Assembly: GCF_039540375.1 (NCBI RefSeq) | Contig: NZ_BAABEX010000011.1 | Location: 62,001-126,000, forward strand | Origin: Acidovorax_G lacteus | GTDB lineage: Bacteria; Pseudomonadota; Gammaproteobacteria; Burkholderiales; Burkholderiaceae_C | Direction: 5' to 3' | DNA length: 64,000 nucleotides | In this document: one piece after another, positions 34,356 through 43,147 of the stretch | Position numbering within the stretch: the first letter of the stretch is position 1 | How the letters are laid out: each line of letters begins with the position of its first letter | Translations under genes and position numbers: made by a program | The notes under the pieces: model-generated | Told to the model about the DNA's origin: nothing | Seen by the model: only the letters and a program-made list of their open reading frames with translations | Database searches by the model: none

Positions 34356-35207
34356 TTATTTCACCGTCGGCCACTGCCCGCCCGTGCAGCGCGCGTTGCC
34401 ACCAAGGTCATTGCGGCTGTGCACGGCGGCAAAGCCTGCGGTGCGCAGCAGCGCGGCCACGGCGTTGGCCTGGTCCCAGCCGTGCTCCAGCAGCAGCCAG
34501 CCGCCGGGCTGCAGGTGGGCCGGGGCCTGCGCCACGATGGTGCGCAGGTCGTCCAGCCCGTCGGCACCTGCCACCAGGGCCGACAGCGGTTCATGCTGCA
34601 GCGCGGCCAGATGCGGATCGTGCGCGGCAATGTAGGGCGGGTTGGAGACGATCAATGCAAACGGCCCGGCCGTGCAGCCCGCCAGCCACTGCCCCTGCAG
34701 GCAGCGCACCGGCAGGCCCAGGCGCGCGGCGTTGGCCTTGGCCACGGCCAGTGCGTCGGCGCTGGCATCGAGCGCCCACACCTGGGCGTCGGGCCGGGCG
34801 TGCTGCAGCGCCAGTGCGATCGCGCCGCTGCCCGTGCCCAGGTCGATCAGGCGCGGCTGCGCCTGGCCCTGCAGCACTTCCAGGGCCCAGTCCACCAGGG
34901 TTTCGGTGTCGGGCCGGGGGTCGAGCACGCGCGCGTCCACGGCCAGATCGAGCCCGTAGAAGGCCTTGCGGCCCGTGAGGTAGGCCACAGGCTCGCCCGC
35001 CTGCCGCCGCGCGCACAGCGTGGCCCAGCGGGCTGCGGCCTCGGGCGGCAGCGGGTCGGTGTCGTGGGCCAGCAGCCAGGCCCGGTCGCCCGTGGCGCGG
35101 CCGCAGGCGTGCAGCAGCAGCATCTGCGCGTCGATGCGCGCCAGGCCCTGCTGCTGGGCCTGCTGCAGCGCCTGGGCCAGCGTGGTTGGGGGATGATTTG
35201 CTATCAA
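34356..35207 (-). CDS. prmC: Peptide chain release factor N5-glutamine methyltransferase
   Basis: PrmC methylates the Gln of the GGQ motif in RF1 and RF2. The 283-residue product has an N-terminal helical domain (RIDAQMLLLHACGR), SAM motif I (LIDLGTGSGAIALAL) and the catalytic NPPY in IVSNPPYI. The frame is open through the end of prfA to 35363. The only usable start in the gap is TTG at 35207, which gives an N-terminus of the same length as in E. coli. This TTG and the next codons lie inside copy 4 of the intergenic repeat. No ribosome site is evident. prfA, whose product it modifies, is directly upstream. Confidence 0.88.
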   Translation of the reverse strand: MIANHPPTTLAQALQQAQQQGLARIDAQMLLLHACGRATGDRAWLLAHDTDPLPPEAAARWATLCARRQAGEPVAYLTGRKAFYGLDLAVDARVLDPRPDTETLVDWALEVLQGQAQPRLIDLGTGSGAIALALQHARPDAQVWALDASADALAVAKANAARLGLPVRCLQGQWLAGCTAGPFALIVSNPPYIAAHDPHLAALQHEPLSALVAGADGLDDLRTIVAQAPAHLQPGGWLLLEHGWDQANAVAALLRTAGFAAVHSRNDLGGNARCTGGQWPTVK

Positions 35208-35261
35208 AACTGTAGCTGCTCGTGCTTGATTTTGCTGGGTTGTAGGCCAAAAACGCTTGAA
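35197..35261 (+). repeat. Intergenic two-hairpin repeat, copy 4, overlapping prmC start
   Basis: TTTGCTAT, an A-rich loop, GTAGCTGCTCGTGCTTG and the tail GGCCAAAAACGCTTGAA are shared with copy 5, but the right arm of the second hairpin is degenerate. It lies in the 73-base gap between prfA and the prmC start and reaches 11 bases into prmC. Confidence 0.85.
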
Positions 35262-35280
35262 ATGAACGCTTGCGGCCGGG

Positions 35281-36369
35281 TCAGCGCAGGGGCGCGTTTT
35301 CCAGTTCTTCGAGCAGCTCGGCCTCGCGCGCGTGCTGCAGGGCCTGCAGCACGTCGCCCACATCGCCTTCCATCACGGCCAGCAGCTTGTACAGCGTGAG
35401 GTTGATGCGGTGGTCGGTCAGCCGCCCCTGCGGGAAGTTGTAGGTGCGGATGCGGTCGCTGCGGTCGCCGCTGCCGATCAGGCCCTTGCGCAGCGCGGCC
35501 TCTTTGGCGGCGCGCTCGCTGCGTTCTTTCTCTTGAATGCGCGCCTGCAGCACCTGGAGCGCCTTGGCCTTGTTGCTGTGCTGACTGCGGCCGTCCTGGC
35601 ATTCGGCCACGATGCCGGTGGGCAGGTGCACCACGCGCACGGCGGAATCGGTCTTGTTGATGTGCTGGCCGCCCGCGCCGCTGGCACGGAAGGTGTCGAT
35701 GCGCAAGTCCGCTGGGTTGAGCGTGATGGCCTGCTGCTCGTCGGGCTCGGGCATCACGGCCACGGTGCAGGCGCTGGTGTGGATGCGGCCCTGCGTTTCG
35801 GTGGCGGGCACGCGCTGCACGCGGTGGCCGCCCGATTCAAATCGCAGGCGGCCGTAGGCATGGTCGCCTTCGACGCGCAGCACCACTTCCTTGTAGCCGC
35901 CCAGTTCGCTCTCGTTGGCGCTCATCACCTCGACCTTCCAGCCCTGGGTGGCGGCGTAGCGCGTGTACATGCGCGCCAGGTCGCCCGCAAACAGCGCCGA
36001 TTCGTCGCCACCCGTGCCCGCGCGGATTTCGACAAAAGCGTTGCGCGCGTCGTCGGGGTCTTTGGGCAGCAGCAGGCGCTGCAACTCGTCTTCGAGCTGC
36101 ACCAGCTCGGTCTCGCACCCGGCGATCTCCTCGGCGGCCATCTCGGCCATGTCGGGGTCGGCCAGCAAGTCTCGCGCAGCGGCCAGGTCGGCTTCGCGCT
36201 GCTGGTAACGGGCGTAGCGCCCGGCCACCTGTGTGACTTCGGCATGCTCGCGTGAGATGCTGCGGTACTGGGCCATGTCGGCCATGATGTCGTCGCGCGA
36301 GAGCAGGAAGTCGAGCTCGCCCAGGCGCTGGGCATAGCGCTCAAGCTGGCTGCGGAGGAAGGGTTTCAT
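35281..36369 (-). CDS. prfA: Peptide chain release factor 1
   Basis: RF1 recognises UAA and UAG and triggers peptide release. The 362-residue product has the GGQ motif at residues 233-235 (SGAGGQHINKTDSAVRVVH region) and the PAT tripeptide in RVPATETQ, the RF1 form of the codon-recognition motif. The ATG at 36369 gives the normal family N-terminus MKPFLRSQLERY; the frame is open further upstream but that part is not homologous. It lies between hemA and prmC on the same strand, with repeat copies on both sides. Confidence 0.97.
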   Translation of the reverse strand: MKPFLRSQLERYAQRLGELDFLLSRDDIMADMAQYRSISREHAEVTQVAGRYARYQQREADLAAARDLLADPDMAEMAAEEIAGCETELVQLEDELQRLLLPKDPDDARNAFVEIRAGTGGDESALFAGDLARMYTRYAATQGWKVEVMSANESELGGYKEVVLRVEGDHAYGRLRFESGGHRVQRVPATETQGRIHTSACTVAVMPEPDEQQAITLNPADLRIDTFRASGAGGQHINKTDSAVRVVHLPTGIVAECQDGRSQHSNKAKALQVLQARIQEKERSERAAKEAALRKGLIGSGDRSDRIRTYNFPQGRLTDHRINLTLYKLLAVMEGDVGDVLQALQHAREAELLEELENAPLR

Positions 36370-36384
36370 GGCGGCGTAAGGGTG

Positions 36385-36449
36385 TTTGCTATCGTTTTGG
36401 TAGCTGCTCGTGCTTGTGAAATCAGCACGAGCGGCCAAAAACGCTTGAA
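36385..36449 (+). repeat. Intergenic two-hairpin repeat, copy 5, in the prfA leader
   Basis: TTTGCTAT, a T-rich loop and GTAGC form the first hairpin, GCTCGTGCT and AGCACGAGC the second, followed by GGCCAAAAACGCTTGAA. It occupies most of the 125-base gap between hemA and prfA and ends 15 bases before the prfA ATG. Confidence 0.9.
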
Positions 36450-36494
36450 GAGGTGGGACGGCCCGCGGTGTTGGGCCGGGGCAGGCAGCGGCCG

Positions 36495-37802
36495 CTAGAG
36501 GCCGGTCTTGCTTTGCGAGCGCAGGAACAGGCGCGAGACGGTCTGGGCCGTCTGGGCGCGCATCTCGGCGTCGCCCGCACGCAGCTCGGCCAGGGTGCCG
36601 TGCAGCATCTTCTGCGTGAGGCCGCGGGACAGCGCTTCGAGCACGGCGTCCACGTCCTCGCCCTTGGCCAGCAGCTTCTTGGCGCGCGCGATCTCCAGGG
36701 CGCGCCATTCGTCGGTCTGGGCGTTGAGCTGGCGGATCAGCGGTACCACGCCCCCCTCAGCGCCTGCCGGGCTGCGCAGCTCCATCCAGTGCATGAAGCT
36801 CTGCACGCCCGCGTCGATGATGGCTTCGGCCTGCGCCACGGCGGCCTGGCGGTTGGCCTGCGCGGTTTGCACCACTGTGGCCAAGTCGTCCACGGTGTAG
36901 AGGTACACATCGCCCAGGTCTTTGACCTCGGGCTCGATGTCGCGCGGCACGGCCAGGTCGACCATGAACATAGGGCGGTGGCGGCGCTTCTTGAGCGCGC
37001 GTTCCACGGCCCCCAGACCAATGATGGGCAGGCTGCTGGCGGTGCAGCTGACCACGGCGTCGAATTCGTGCAGGCGCTCGGGCAGGTCGGACAGTCGCAG
37101 CACCTCGCCGCCAAAGCGCGTGGCCAGTTTCTCGCCGCGTTCGAGCGTGCGGTTGGCAATCGCAATCGCCTTCGGGTTCTTGGCCGCAAAGTGCGTGGCG
37201 GCCAGCTCGATCATCTCGCCCGCCCCCACGAACAGGATGCGGATCTCGCCCAGGTCTTCAAACAGCTGGCCCGCCAGGCGCACGGCCGCGGCGGCCATGC
37301 TGATGCTGTGCGCGCCGATTTCGGTGGAGCTGCGCACTTCCTTGGCCACGGCAAAGCTGCGCTGGAAAAGCTGGTTGAGCGTGGTGCCCAAAGCACCCGC
37401 CGATTCGGCCGCGCGCACGGCGTCTTTCATCTGGCCGAGGATCTGCGCCTCGCCCAGCACCATCGAATCAAGCCCGCTGGCCACGCGGAACGCATGGCGT
37501 GCCACGCGCGAGTCTTCGAGCGTGTACGAGTGCGAGCGCAGCAGCGCCGGGCTCACGCCGCCACTGTGGGCCAGCCAGCCCAGCGTGTGGTCGATGGCGG
37601 GCTGCTCGCCTGCGCAGTAAATTTCGGTGCGGTTGCAGGTGGAGATGATGGCGGTTTCCACCGCCGGGCCGCGTGTCGCATCGGCCAGCGCACTGCGCAG
37701 GCCTTGCAGCGTGGGGTGGATCTGGTCGAGCGCAAAGGCAAACCGGCCGCGCAGGTCGAGCGGCGCGGTGTGGTGGTTGATGCCGAGGGCCCAGACTGCC
37801 AT
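36495..37802 (-). CDS. hemA: Glutamyl-tRNA reductase
   Basis: HemA reduces glutamyl-tRNA to glutamate-1-semialdehyde, the first committed step of tetrapyrrole synthesis by the C5 route. The 435-residue product has the catalytic Cys56 in STCNRTEIY, a catalytic domain (1-160), the NADPH-binding domain with VGAGEMIELAATHF and the C-terminal dimerisation helix. The length is slightly above the E. coli enzyme (418). A perfect TATAAT lies only 8 bases before the start codon. hemA, prfA and prmC are adjacent, as in E. coli. Confidence 0.96.
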   Translation of the reverse strand: MAVWALGINHHTAPLDLRGRFAFALDQIHPTLQGLRSALADATRGPAVETAIISTCNRTEIYCAGEQPAIDHTLGWLAHSGGVSPALLRSHSYTLEDSRVARHAFRVASGLDSMVLGEAQILGQMKDAVRAAESAGALGTTLNQLFQRSFAVAKEVRSSTEIGAHSISMAAAAVRLAGQLFEDLGEIRILFVGAGEMIELAATHFAAKNPKAIAIANRTLERGEKLATRFGGEVLRLSDLPERLHEFDAVVSCTASSLPIIGLGAVERALKKRRHRPMFMVDLAVPRDIEPEVKDLGDVYLYTVDDLATVVQTAQANRQAAVAQAEAIIDAGVQSFMHWMELRSPAGAEGGVVPLIRQLNAQTDEWRALEIARAKKLLAKGEDVDAVLEALSRGLTQKMLHGTLAELRAGDAEMRAQTAQTVSRLFLRSQSKTGL

Positions 37803-37810
37803 GGAGCGCG

Positions 37811-37816
37811 ATTATA
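37811..37816 (-). promoter_or_regulatory. -10 element of hemA, very close to the start codon
   Basis: On the minus strand the perfect hexamer TATAAT ends 8 bases before the hemA ATG. A usual start of transcription would leave a leader of about 0-3 bases. No convincing -35 hexamer is visible. Confidence 0.55.
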
Positions 37817-37935
37817 AAATTGCTAGCTGCCCGCCGCTGGCCCTTGGCTTCATGCCTTGATGCAGGTCAAGTCTGGCGGGTGCGCCCGCCCAATCCCACC
37901 GCTCACCGCCCCCCTGCACCTGCTGCCCTTCTGCC

Positions 37936-38217
37936 ATGGACGCCCTTGATCTGCTGCTGCACACCGGCGCCTTTGTGGCACCAGCCGTGGTGGTGGCACT
38001 GCTGCTGGCACCGCTGGGCCGCCTGTGCCTGCCGGCACGCGGGCCGCAGGCCCTGGGGTGGGGGCGGCAAGCGCTGCTCGACACCGTGGTGGGCTTGCTG
38101 GTGCTGGGGGGCGGCCTGCTGCTGTGGGGGCGCGACGGCAAGATGGCCACCTACGCGGCGCTGGTGCTGTGCTGCGCCACGGCCCACTGGCTGGGCCAGC
38201 GCGGCTGGCGCGGCTGA
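37936..38217 (+). CDS. Small membrane protein of unknown function
   Basis: I do not recognise this 93-residue product. It has three hydrophobic stretches that could cross the membrane (about residues 8-28, 46-63 and 69-85), a basic turn between the first and second (RLCLPARGPQALGWGRQ) and a basic C-terminus. It is divergent from hemA. It is followed after 126 bases by an unrelated binding protein gene. The start is not backed by a strong ribosome site. Confidence 0.55.
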   Translation: MDALDLLLHTGAFVAPAVVVALLLAPLGRLCLPARGPQALGWGRQALLDTVVGLLVLGGGLLLWGRDGKMATYAALVLCCATAHWLGQRGWRG

Positions 38218-38343
38218 GCGGCGACCGCCGCGGCCTGCACCTCACGCATCTTGCATCCGGGCACACCCCGGTGCCGCGGGCCGCAGAGGCCCCGCACAAT
38301 CGTGGAAACGCCTGTCCGCTTTTCAACCGATTGGAGACCCCCG

Positions 38344-39339
38344 ATGCCATGGCTTCCCATGTTTCGCAAACGCACCGTGCTCGCAGTGGCGGGCGGCCTG
38401 TGCCTGATGCTGGCGGGGCTCGCGCCTGCCGCCGCGCAGGGCTTTCCGTCCAAGCCTATTCGGGTGGTCATCGGTTTTCCGGCTGGAGGCCCGCTGGACC
38501 AGCACGCGCGCCTTCTGACCGACCGACTGCAGGCTGTGCTGGGCCAGCCGGTCGTCATCGACTACAAGGCTGGGGCTGGCGGCACCGTGGGCGCGCAGGA
38601 TGTGATGAAAGCCCCGGCCGACGGCCACACCCTGATGCTGGCCAACACGGGCGTGATGGTCATCAACCCGGCGCTCTACGGCAAGCTGCCCTACGCCACG
38701 CTCAAAGACTTCGTGCCCATCGCCCGCACGGCCATGCAGCCGCTGGCGCTGTTGGTGAATCCGCAGGTGCCGGTCAAGGATTTGAAGGAATTCATCGACT
38801 ACGCGCGCGCGCGGCCGGGGCAGATCAATTTCGGTTCTGCCGGCAACGGTGGCATCAGCCACCTGGTGCCCGAGATGTTCAAAACCTCCACCGGCTTGTT
38901 CATGGTGCACATTCCGTACCGCGGCAGTGCGCCAGCCTTCACCGATCTGATGGGGGGGCAGGTGCAGTTCATGGCCGAGAGCATTCCGCAGGCCGCGGCT
39001 TACCACAAGCAGGGCAAGGTGCGCGCGCTGGCAGTCACCAGCCGGCTGCGCAACCCGGCGCTGCCCGAGGTGCCCACGGTGATGGAAATGGGCATCCGCA
39101 ACTTCGAGGTGGTCGGTTTCTACGGCTTTCTGGCCCCCGCAGGCACGCCGCGCGACGTGGTCGCCAAGCTCAGCGACGCTTTCCGCCAGGTGCTGGAGAC
39201 ACCCGACATCCGCAACCGCATGGTGGCGCAGGGTGCAGACCCGGCTTTCCTTGGGGCGGACGACTTTGCGAAGTTCCTGGCCGCTGAAATGCCGCGCTGG
39301 GCCGACGCGGTGAAGAAGTCGGGCGCCAAGCTGGACTGA
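38344..39339 (+). CDS. Bug-family tripartite tricarboxylate transporter substrate-binding protein
   Basis: These TctC-like periplasmic proteins bind small carboxylates; large numbers of orphan copies are typical of Burkholderiales. The 331-residue precursor has a Sec signal (about residues 1-32, ending AAAQG), then the family blocks FPSKPIRVVIGFPAGGPLDQ, DYKAGAGGTVGAQDV and VMEMGIRNFEVVGFYGFLAP. No TctA or TctB membrane subunits lie nearby, so it is an orphan receptor whose ligand cannot be told. A GGAGA ribosome site precedes the ATG at 38344. Confidence 0.9.
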   Translation: MPWLPMFRKRTVLAVAGGLCLMLAGLAPAAAQGFPSKPIRVVIGFPAGGPLDQHARLLTDRLQAVLGQPVVIDYKAGAGGTVGAQDVMKAPADGHTLMLANTGVMVINPALYGKLPYATLKDFVPIARTAMQPLALLVNPQVPVKDLKEFIDYARARPGQINFGSAGNGGISHLVPEMFKTSTGLFMVHIPYRGSAPAFTDLMGGQVQFMAESIPQAAAYHKQGKVRALAVTSRLRNPALPEVPTVMEMGIRNFEVVGFYGFLAPAGTPRDVVAKLSDAFRQVLETPDIRNRMVAQGADPAFLGADDFAKFLAAEMPRWADAVKKSGAKLD

Positions 39340-39456
39340 CGCCGCGCGTGCCCGGCACGCAGGGGACGGGAGCAGCGTGCCGCTTCATTGGCACGCCGCC
39401 TGGCTGATCAGGCTGGGGTAGGGCGCCTGCGTGGGGGGCGGGTGCCACCCAGCTCT

Positions 39457-40212
39457 TCAGCCTGCGGCAGGCGAGAACAGGTCCACGCGGTCGGTGATGA
39501 TGCCGTCTGTGCCCAGGTCGATGAGCCGCTGCGCGGCCCAGTCGTCGTTGACGGTGTAGCTCAGCGCGCGGCGGCCTGCGCCCTGCACGCGGGCCACCAG
39601 GGCCGCGTCCCACAGGGCGTGGTTGCAGATCACGGCGGCGCATTCCAGCTGCGCGGCCACGTCCAGGCATCCGTCCCACAGCGTGTCGAGCAGCAAACCG
39701 CGCGGCAGGTGTGGCGCGGCAGCGCGGGCGCCGGCCAAGGCCTCTGGGCGGAAGGACGACAGTAGCGGCGGCACTGCCTGCCCCTGCCACAGCCGCGCCG
39801 CCAGCGCACCCACGGCGTGGCCGGTGGCTTCCTCGGTGCCCGGCGTGGGCTTGATCTCGATGTTCAGGTAAAAGCCATTGGCCAGGCACCAGCGGGCCAG
39901 GTTTTCCAGGGTGGGCAACGGCTCGCCCGCATGGCGGCGCGAATGCCAGCCACCGGCGTCGAGTTGCGCCAGGGCTTGCCAGTCCTGATCGCCTGCGGTG
40001 CCGCGGCCGTTGGTGGTGCGTTCCAGCGTGGCGTCGTGCAGCAGAAACAGCACACCGTCGCGGCTGAGTTTGGCGTCGCATTCGAACATGCGGTAGCCGT
40101 GCTCGGCCCCCAGGCGGAAGGCCGCCAGCGTGTTCTCGGGCGCGAGCTTGCCCGCGCCGCGGTGGGCGATCCAGCGCGGGTAGGGCCAGGCGGGCAGGGC
40201 GGGGTGGGCCAT
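39457..40212 (-). CDS. ugpQ: Cytoplasmic glycerophosphodiester phosphodiesterase
   Basis: UgpQ hydrolyses glycerophosphodiesters brought in by the Ugp transporter to sn-glycerol-3-phosphate and an alcohol. The 251-residue product has the GDPD catalytic motif IAHRGAGKLAPENT (His17, Glu26), the FECDAKLSRDGVLFLLHD metal site and EIKPTPG. It has no signal peptide, as expected for the cytoplasmic enzyme. Its start lies 2 bases after the ugpC stop, so it is the last gene of ugpBAECQ. Confidence 0.95.
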   Translation of the reverse strand: MAHPALPAWPYPRWIAHRGAGKLAPENTLAAFRLGAEHGYRMFECDAKLSRDGVLFLLHDATLERTTNGRGTAGDQDWQALAQLDAGGWHSRRHAGEPLPTLENLARWCLANGFYLNIEIKPTPGTEEATGHAVGALAARLWQGQAVPPLLSSFRPEALAGARAAAPHLPRGLLLDTLWDGCLDVAAQLECAAVICNHALWDAALVARVQGAGRRALSYTVNDDWAAQRLIDLGTDGIITDRVDLFSPAAG

Positions 40213-40214
40213 GC

Positions 40215-41219
<1,005 letters not shown>

Positions 41220-41282
41220 GTTGTTTCTTGGAATGGGTTGCTGAGGGGGAAGCCACTGGCGCCCGGGGCGCTCTACGGCGGC

Positions 41283-42134
41283 TTACTTCTCGGTGTCCAC
41301 GAGGCCCTTGACGAACCAGCGCTGCATGAGCACGACCACCAGGGCCGGGGGCAGCATCGCCAGCAGGGCGGTGGCCATCACGACGTTCCACTCATTGCCG
41401 GCGTCACCGCCCGCGATCATGCGTTTGATACCGATCACCACCGGGTACATGTCTTCCGACGTGGTGACCAGCAGCGGCCAGAGGTACTGGTTCCAGCCGT
41501 AGATGAACTGGATCACGAACAGCGCAGCAATCGAGGTGCGCGACAGCGGCACCAGCACGTCCTTGAAGAAGCGCATCGGGCCGGCGCCGTCCACGCGAGC
41601 GGCTTCGACGAGTTCGTCCGGCACCGTGAGGAAGAACTGACGGAACAGAAAGGTGGCCGTGGCCGACGCGATCAGCGGGATCGTGAGACCCGCATAGCTG
41701 TTGAGCATGCCCAGGTCCGACACCACCTTGTAGGTCGGGCCGATGCGCACTTCCACGGGCAGCATCAGGGTGATGAAGATCATCCAGAAGCACAGGCCCT
41801 TGAACGGGAAGCGGAAGTACACGATCGCGAATGCCGACAGCAGGGAGATCGAGATCTTGCCCACCGTGATGATGATGGCCGAGACAAAGCTCACCCACAT
41901 CATGTGGGCCACCGGGGCGCTCGAGCCTGGGCCCGAGCCGCCGCCGAACAGCGCGGTCTTGTAGGTTTCCCAGAAGTTGCTGCCAGGCAGGATGGGCATG
42001 GGCACCTGCACGATATCTTGCGCGGTGTGCGTGGAGGCCACGAACGCCAGGTACAGGGGAAAGCCGACGATGATCACGCCCAGCACCATGACCAGGTGCG
42101 AGATCGCGTCGAGGATAGGACTGCGTTCAACCAT
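41283..42134 (-). CDS. ugpE: sn-glycerol-3-phosphate ABC transporter permease UgpE
   Basis: UgpE is one of the two membrane subunits of the importer. The 283-residue protein has about six membrane helices and the EAA-loop VEAARVDGAGPMRFFKDVLV that contacts UgpC. The start at 42134 lies 2 bases after the ugpA stop; the frame is open further up, but that would overlap ugpA by nearly 300 bases. Confidence 0.95.
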   Translation of the reverse strand: MVERSPILDAISHLVMVLGVIIVGFPLYLAFVASTHTAQDIVQVPMPILPGSNFWETYKTALFGGGSGPGSSAPVAHMMWVSFVSAIIITVGKISISLLSAFAIVYFRFPFKGLCFWMIFITLMLPVEVRIGPTYKVVSDLGMLNSYAGLTIPLIASATATFLFRQFFLTVPDELVEAARVDGAGPMRFFKDVLVPLSRTSIAALFVIQFIYGWNQYLWPLLVTTSEDMYPVVIGIKRMIAGGDAGNEWNVVMATALLAMLPPALVVVLMQRWFVKGLVDTEK

Positions 42135-42136
42135 TT

Positions 42137-43018
42137 TCAGTACTGCACTTTCTTTTCCACGTAGCGGAACTGCACGATGGTCAGGGCCACCACGATCACC
42201 ATCAGCACCACCGACTGCGCGGCCGAGCCTCCGAGGTCCATGGCCTTGAAGCCGTCGTGGTAGACCTTGTAGACCAGGATGGAGGTGTCGCGCCCCGGAC
42301 CGCCTTGGGTGGTCGAATCCACGATGGCGAAGGTGTCGAAGAAGGCGTACACGACATTGATCACCAGCAAGAAGAAGGTGGTGGGCGACAGCAGCGGGAA
42401 CTGGATGCTCCAGAACCGGCGCCACGGGCTCGCACCGTCAATGGCGGCGGCTTCGATCAGGGATTTGGGAATCGACTGCAGGCCCGCCAGGAAAAACAGG
42501 AAGTTGTAGGAGATCTGCTTCCACACGGCGGCCACCACGATCAGCGTCATCGCATGGTCGGAGCGCAGCATATGGTTCCAGTCCAGGCCCATTTGGCGCA
42601 GCCCGTAGGCCACCACACCCAGCGAGGGCGAGAACATGAACATCCACAGCACTCCTGCCACGGCAGGCGCCACGGCATAGGGCAGCAGCAGGGCCGTCTT
42701 GTAGGCCAGCGCACCGCGGATCACTCGGTCGGCAAAGATGGCTAGCACCAGCGAAACGCTGATGCCCAGCACCGCAACCAGGGCAGAGAACAGGGCCGTG
42801 GTCTTGAACGATGCGATGTAGCCCGGGTCGGCAAACAGGGTCTTGAAGTTTTCCAGGCCCACCCATTCGGTCGACATGCCAAACGCATCCTGCATCTGGA
42901 AGGACTGGATCAGGGCCTGTCCTGCGGGCCAGAAGAAGAACACGGTGATGATGACCAACTGCGGCAGCAGCAGCAGCCACGGCAGCCAGACGGAGCGGAA
43001 GAGAACGCGTTTTTCCAT
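42137..43018 (-). CDS. ugpA: sn-glycerol-3-phosphate ABC transporter permease UgpA
   Basis: UgpA is the second membrane subunit. The 293-residue protein has six hydrophobic segments and the EAA-loop IEAAAIDGASPWRRFWSIQF. It begins MEKRVLFRSVWLPWLLLLPQ. It lies 129 bases after ugpB, which is wide for an operon and may hold a processing or attenuation site for the abundant binding-protein mRNA; it also contains a short inverted stretch rich in GC near 43040-43085. Confidence 0.95.
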   Translation of the reverse strand: MEKRVLFRSVWLPWLLLLPQLVIITVFFFWPAGQALIQSFQMQDAFGMSTEWVGLENFKTLFADPGYIASFKTTALFSALVAVLGISVSLVLAIFADRVIRGALAYKTALLLPYAVAPAVAGVLWMFMFSPSLGVVAYGLRQMGLDWNHMLRSDHAMTLIVVAAVWKQISYNFLFFLAGLQSIPKSLIEAAAIDGASPWRRFWSIQFPLLSPTTFFLLVINVVYAFFDTFAIVDSTTQGGPGRDTSILVYKVYHDGFKAMDLGGSAAQSVVLMVIVVALTIVQFRYVEKKVQY

Positions 43019-43147
43019 GGCGGAAATCTCAACGAAAAGAGCCCGCAGCCCTGCACTCCAGAGGATGCAGGGTCGCGGGCTGGGGGAGGCTACGCTACTG
43101 GCGGGCCGCAGCAGTCGGCCAGCTGTTGCGCAGCGGTGCGGTGGCGA

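Noticed and set aside
37811..37830. Possible degenerate sixth repeat copy near hemA (TTGCTAGCTGC)
   Set aside because: Only a short piece resembles the repeat, neither hairpin is present, and the site is better explained by the hemA promoter.
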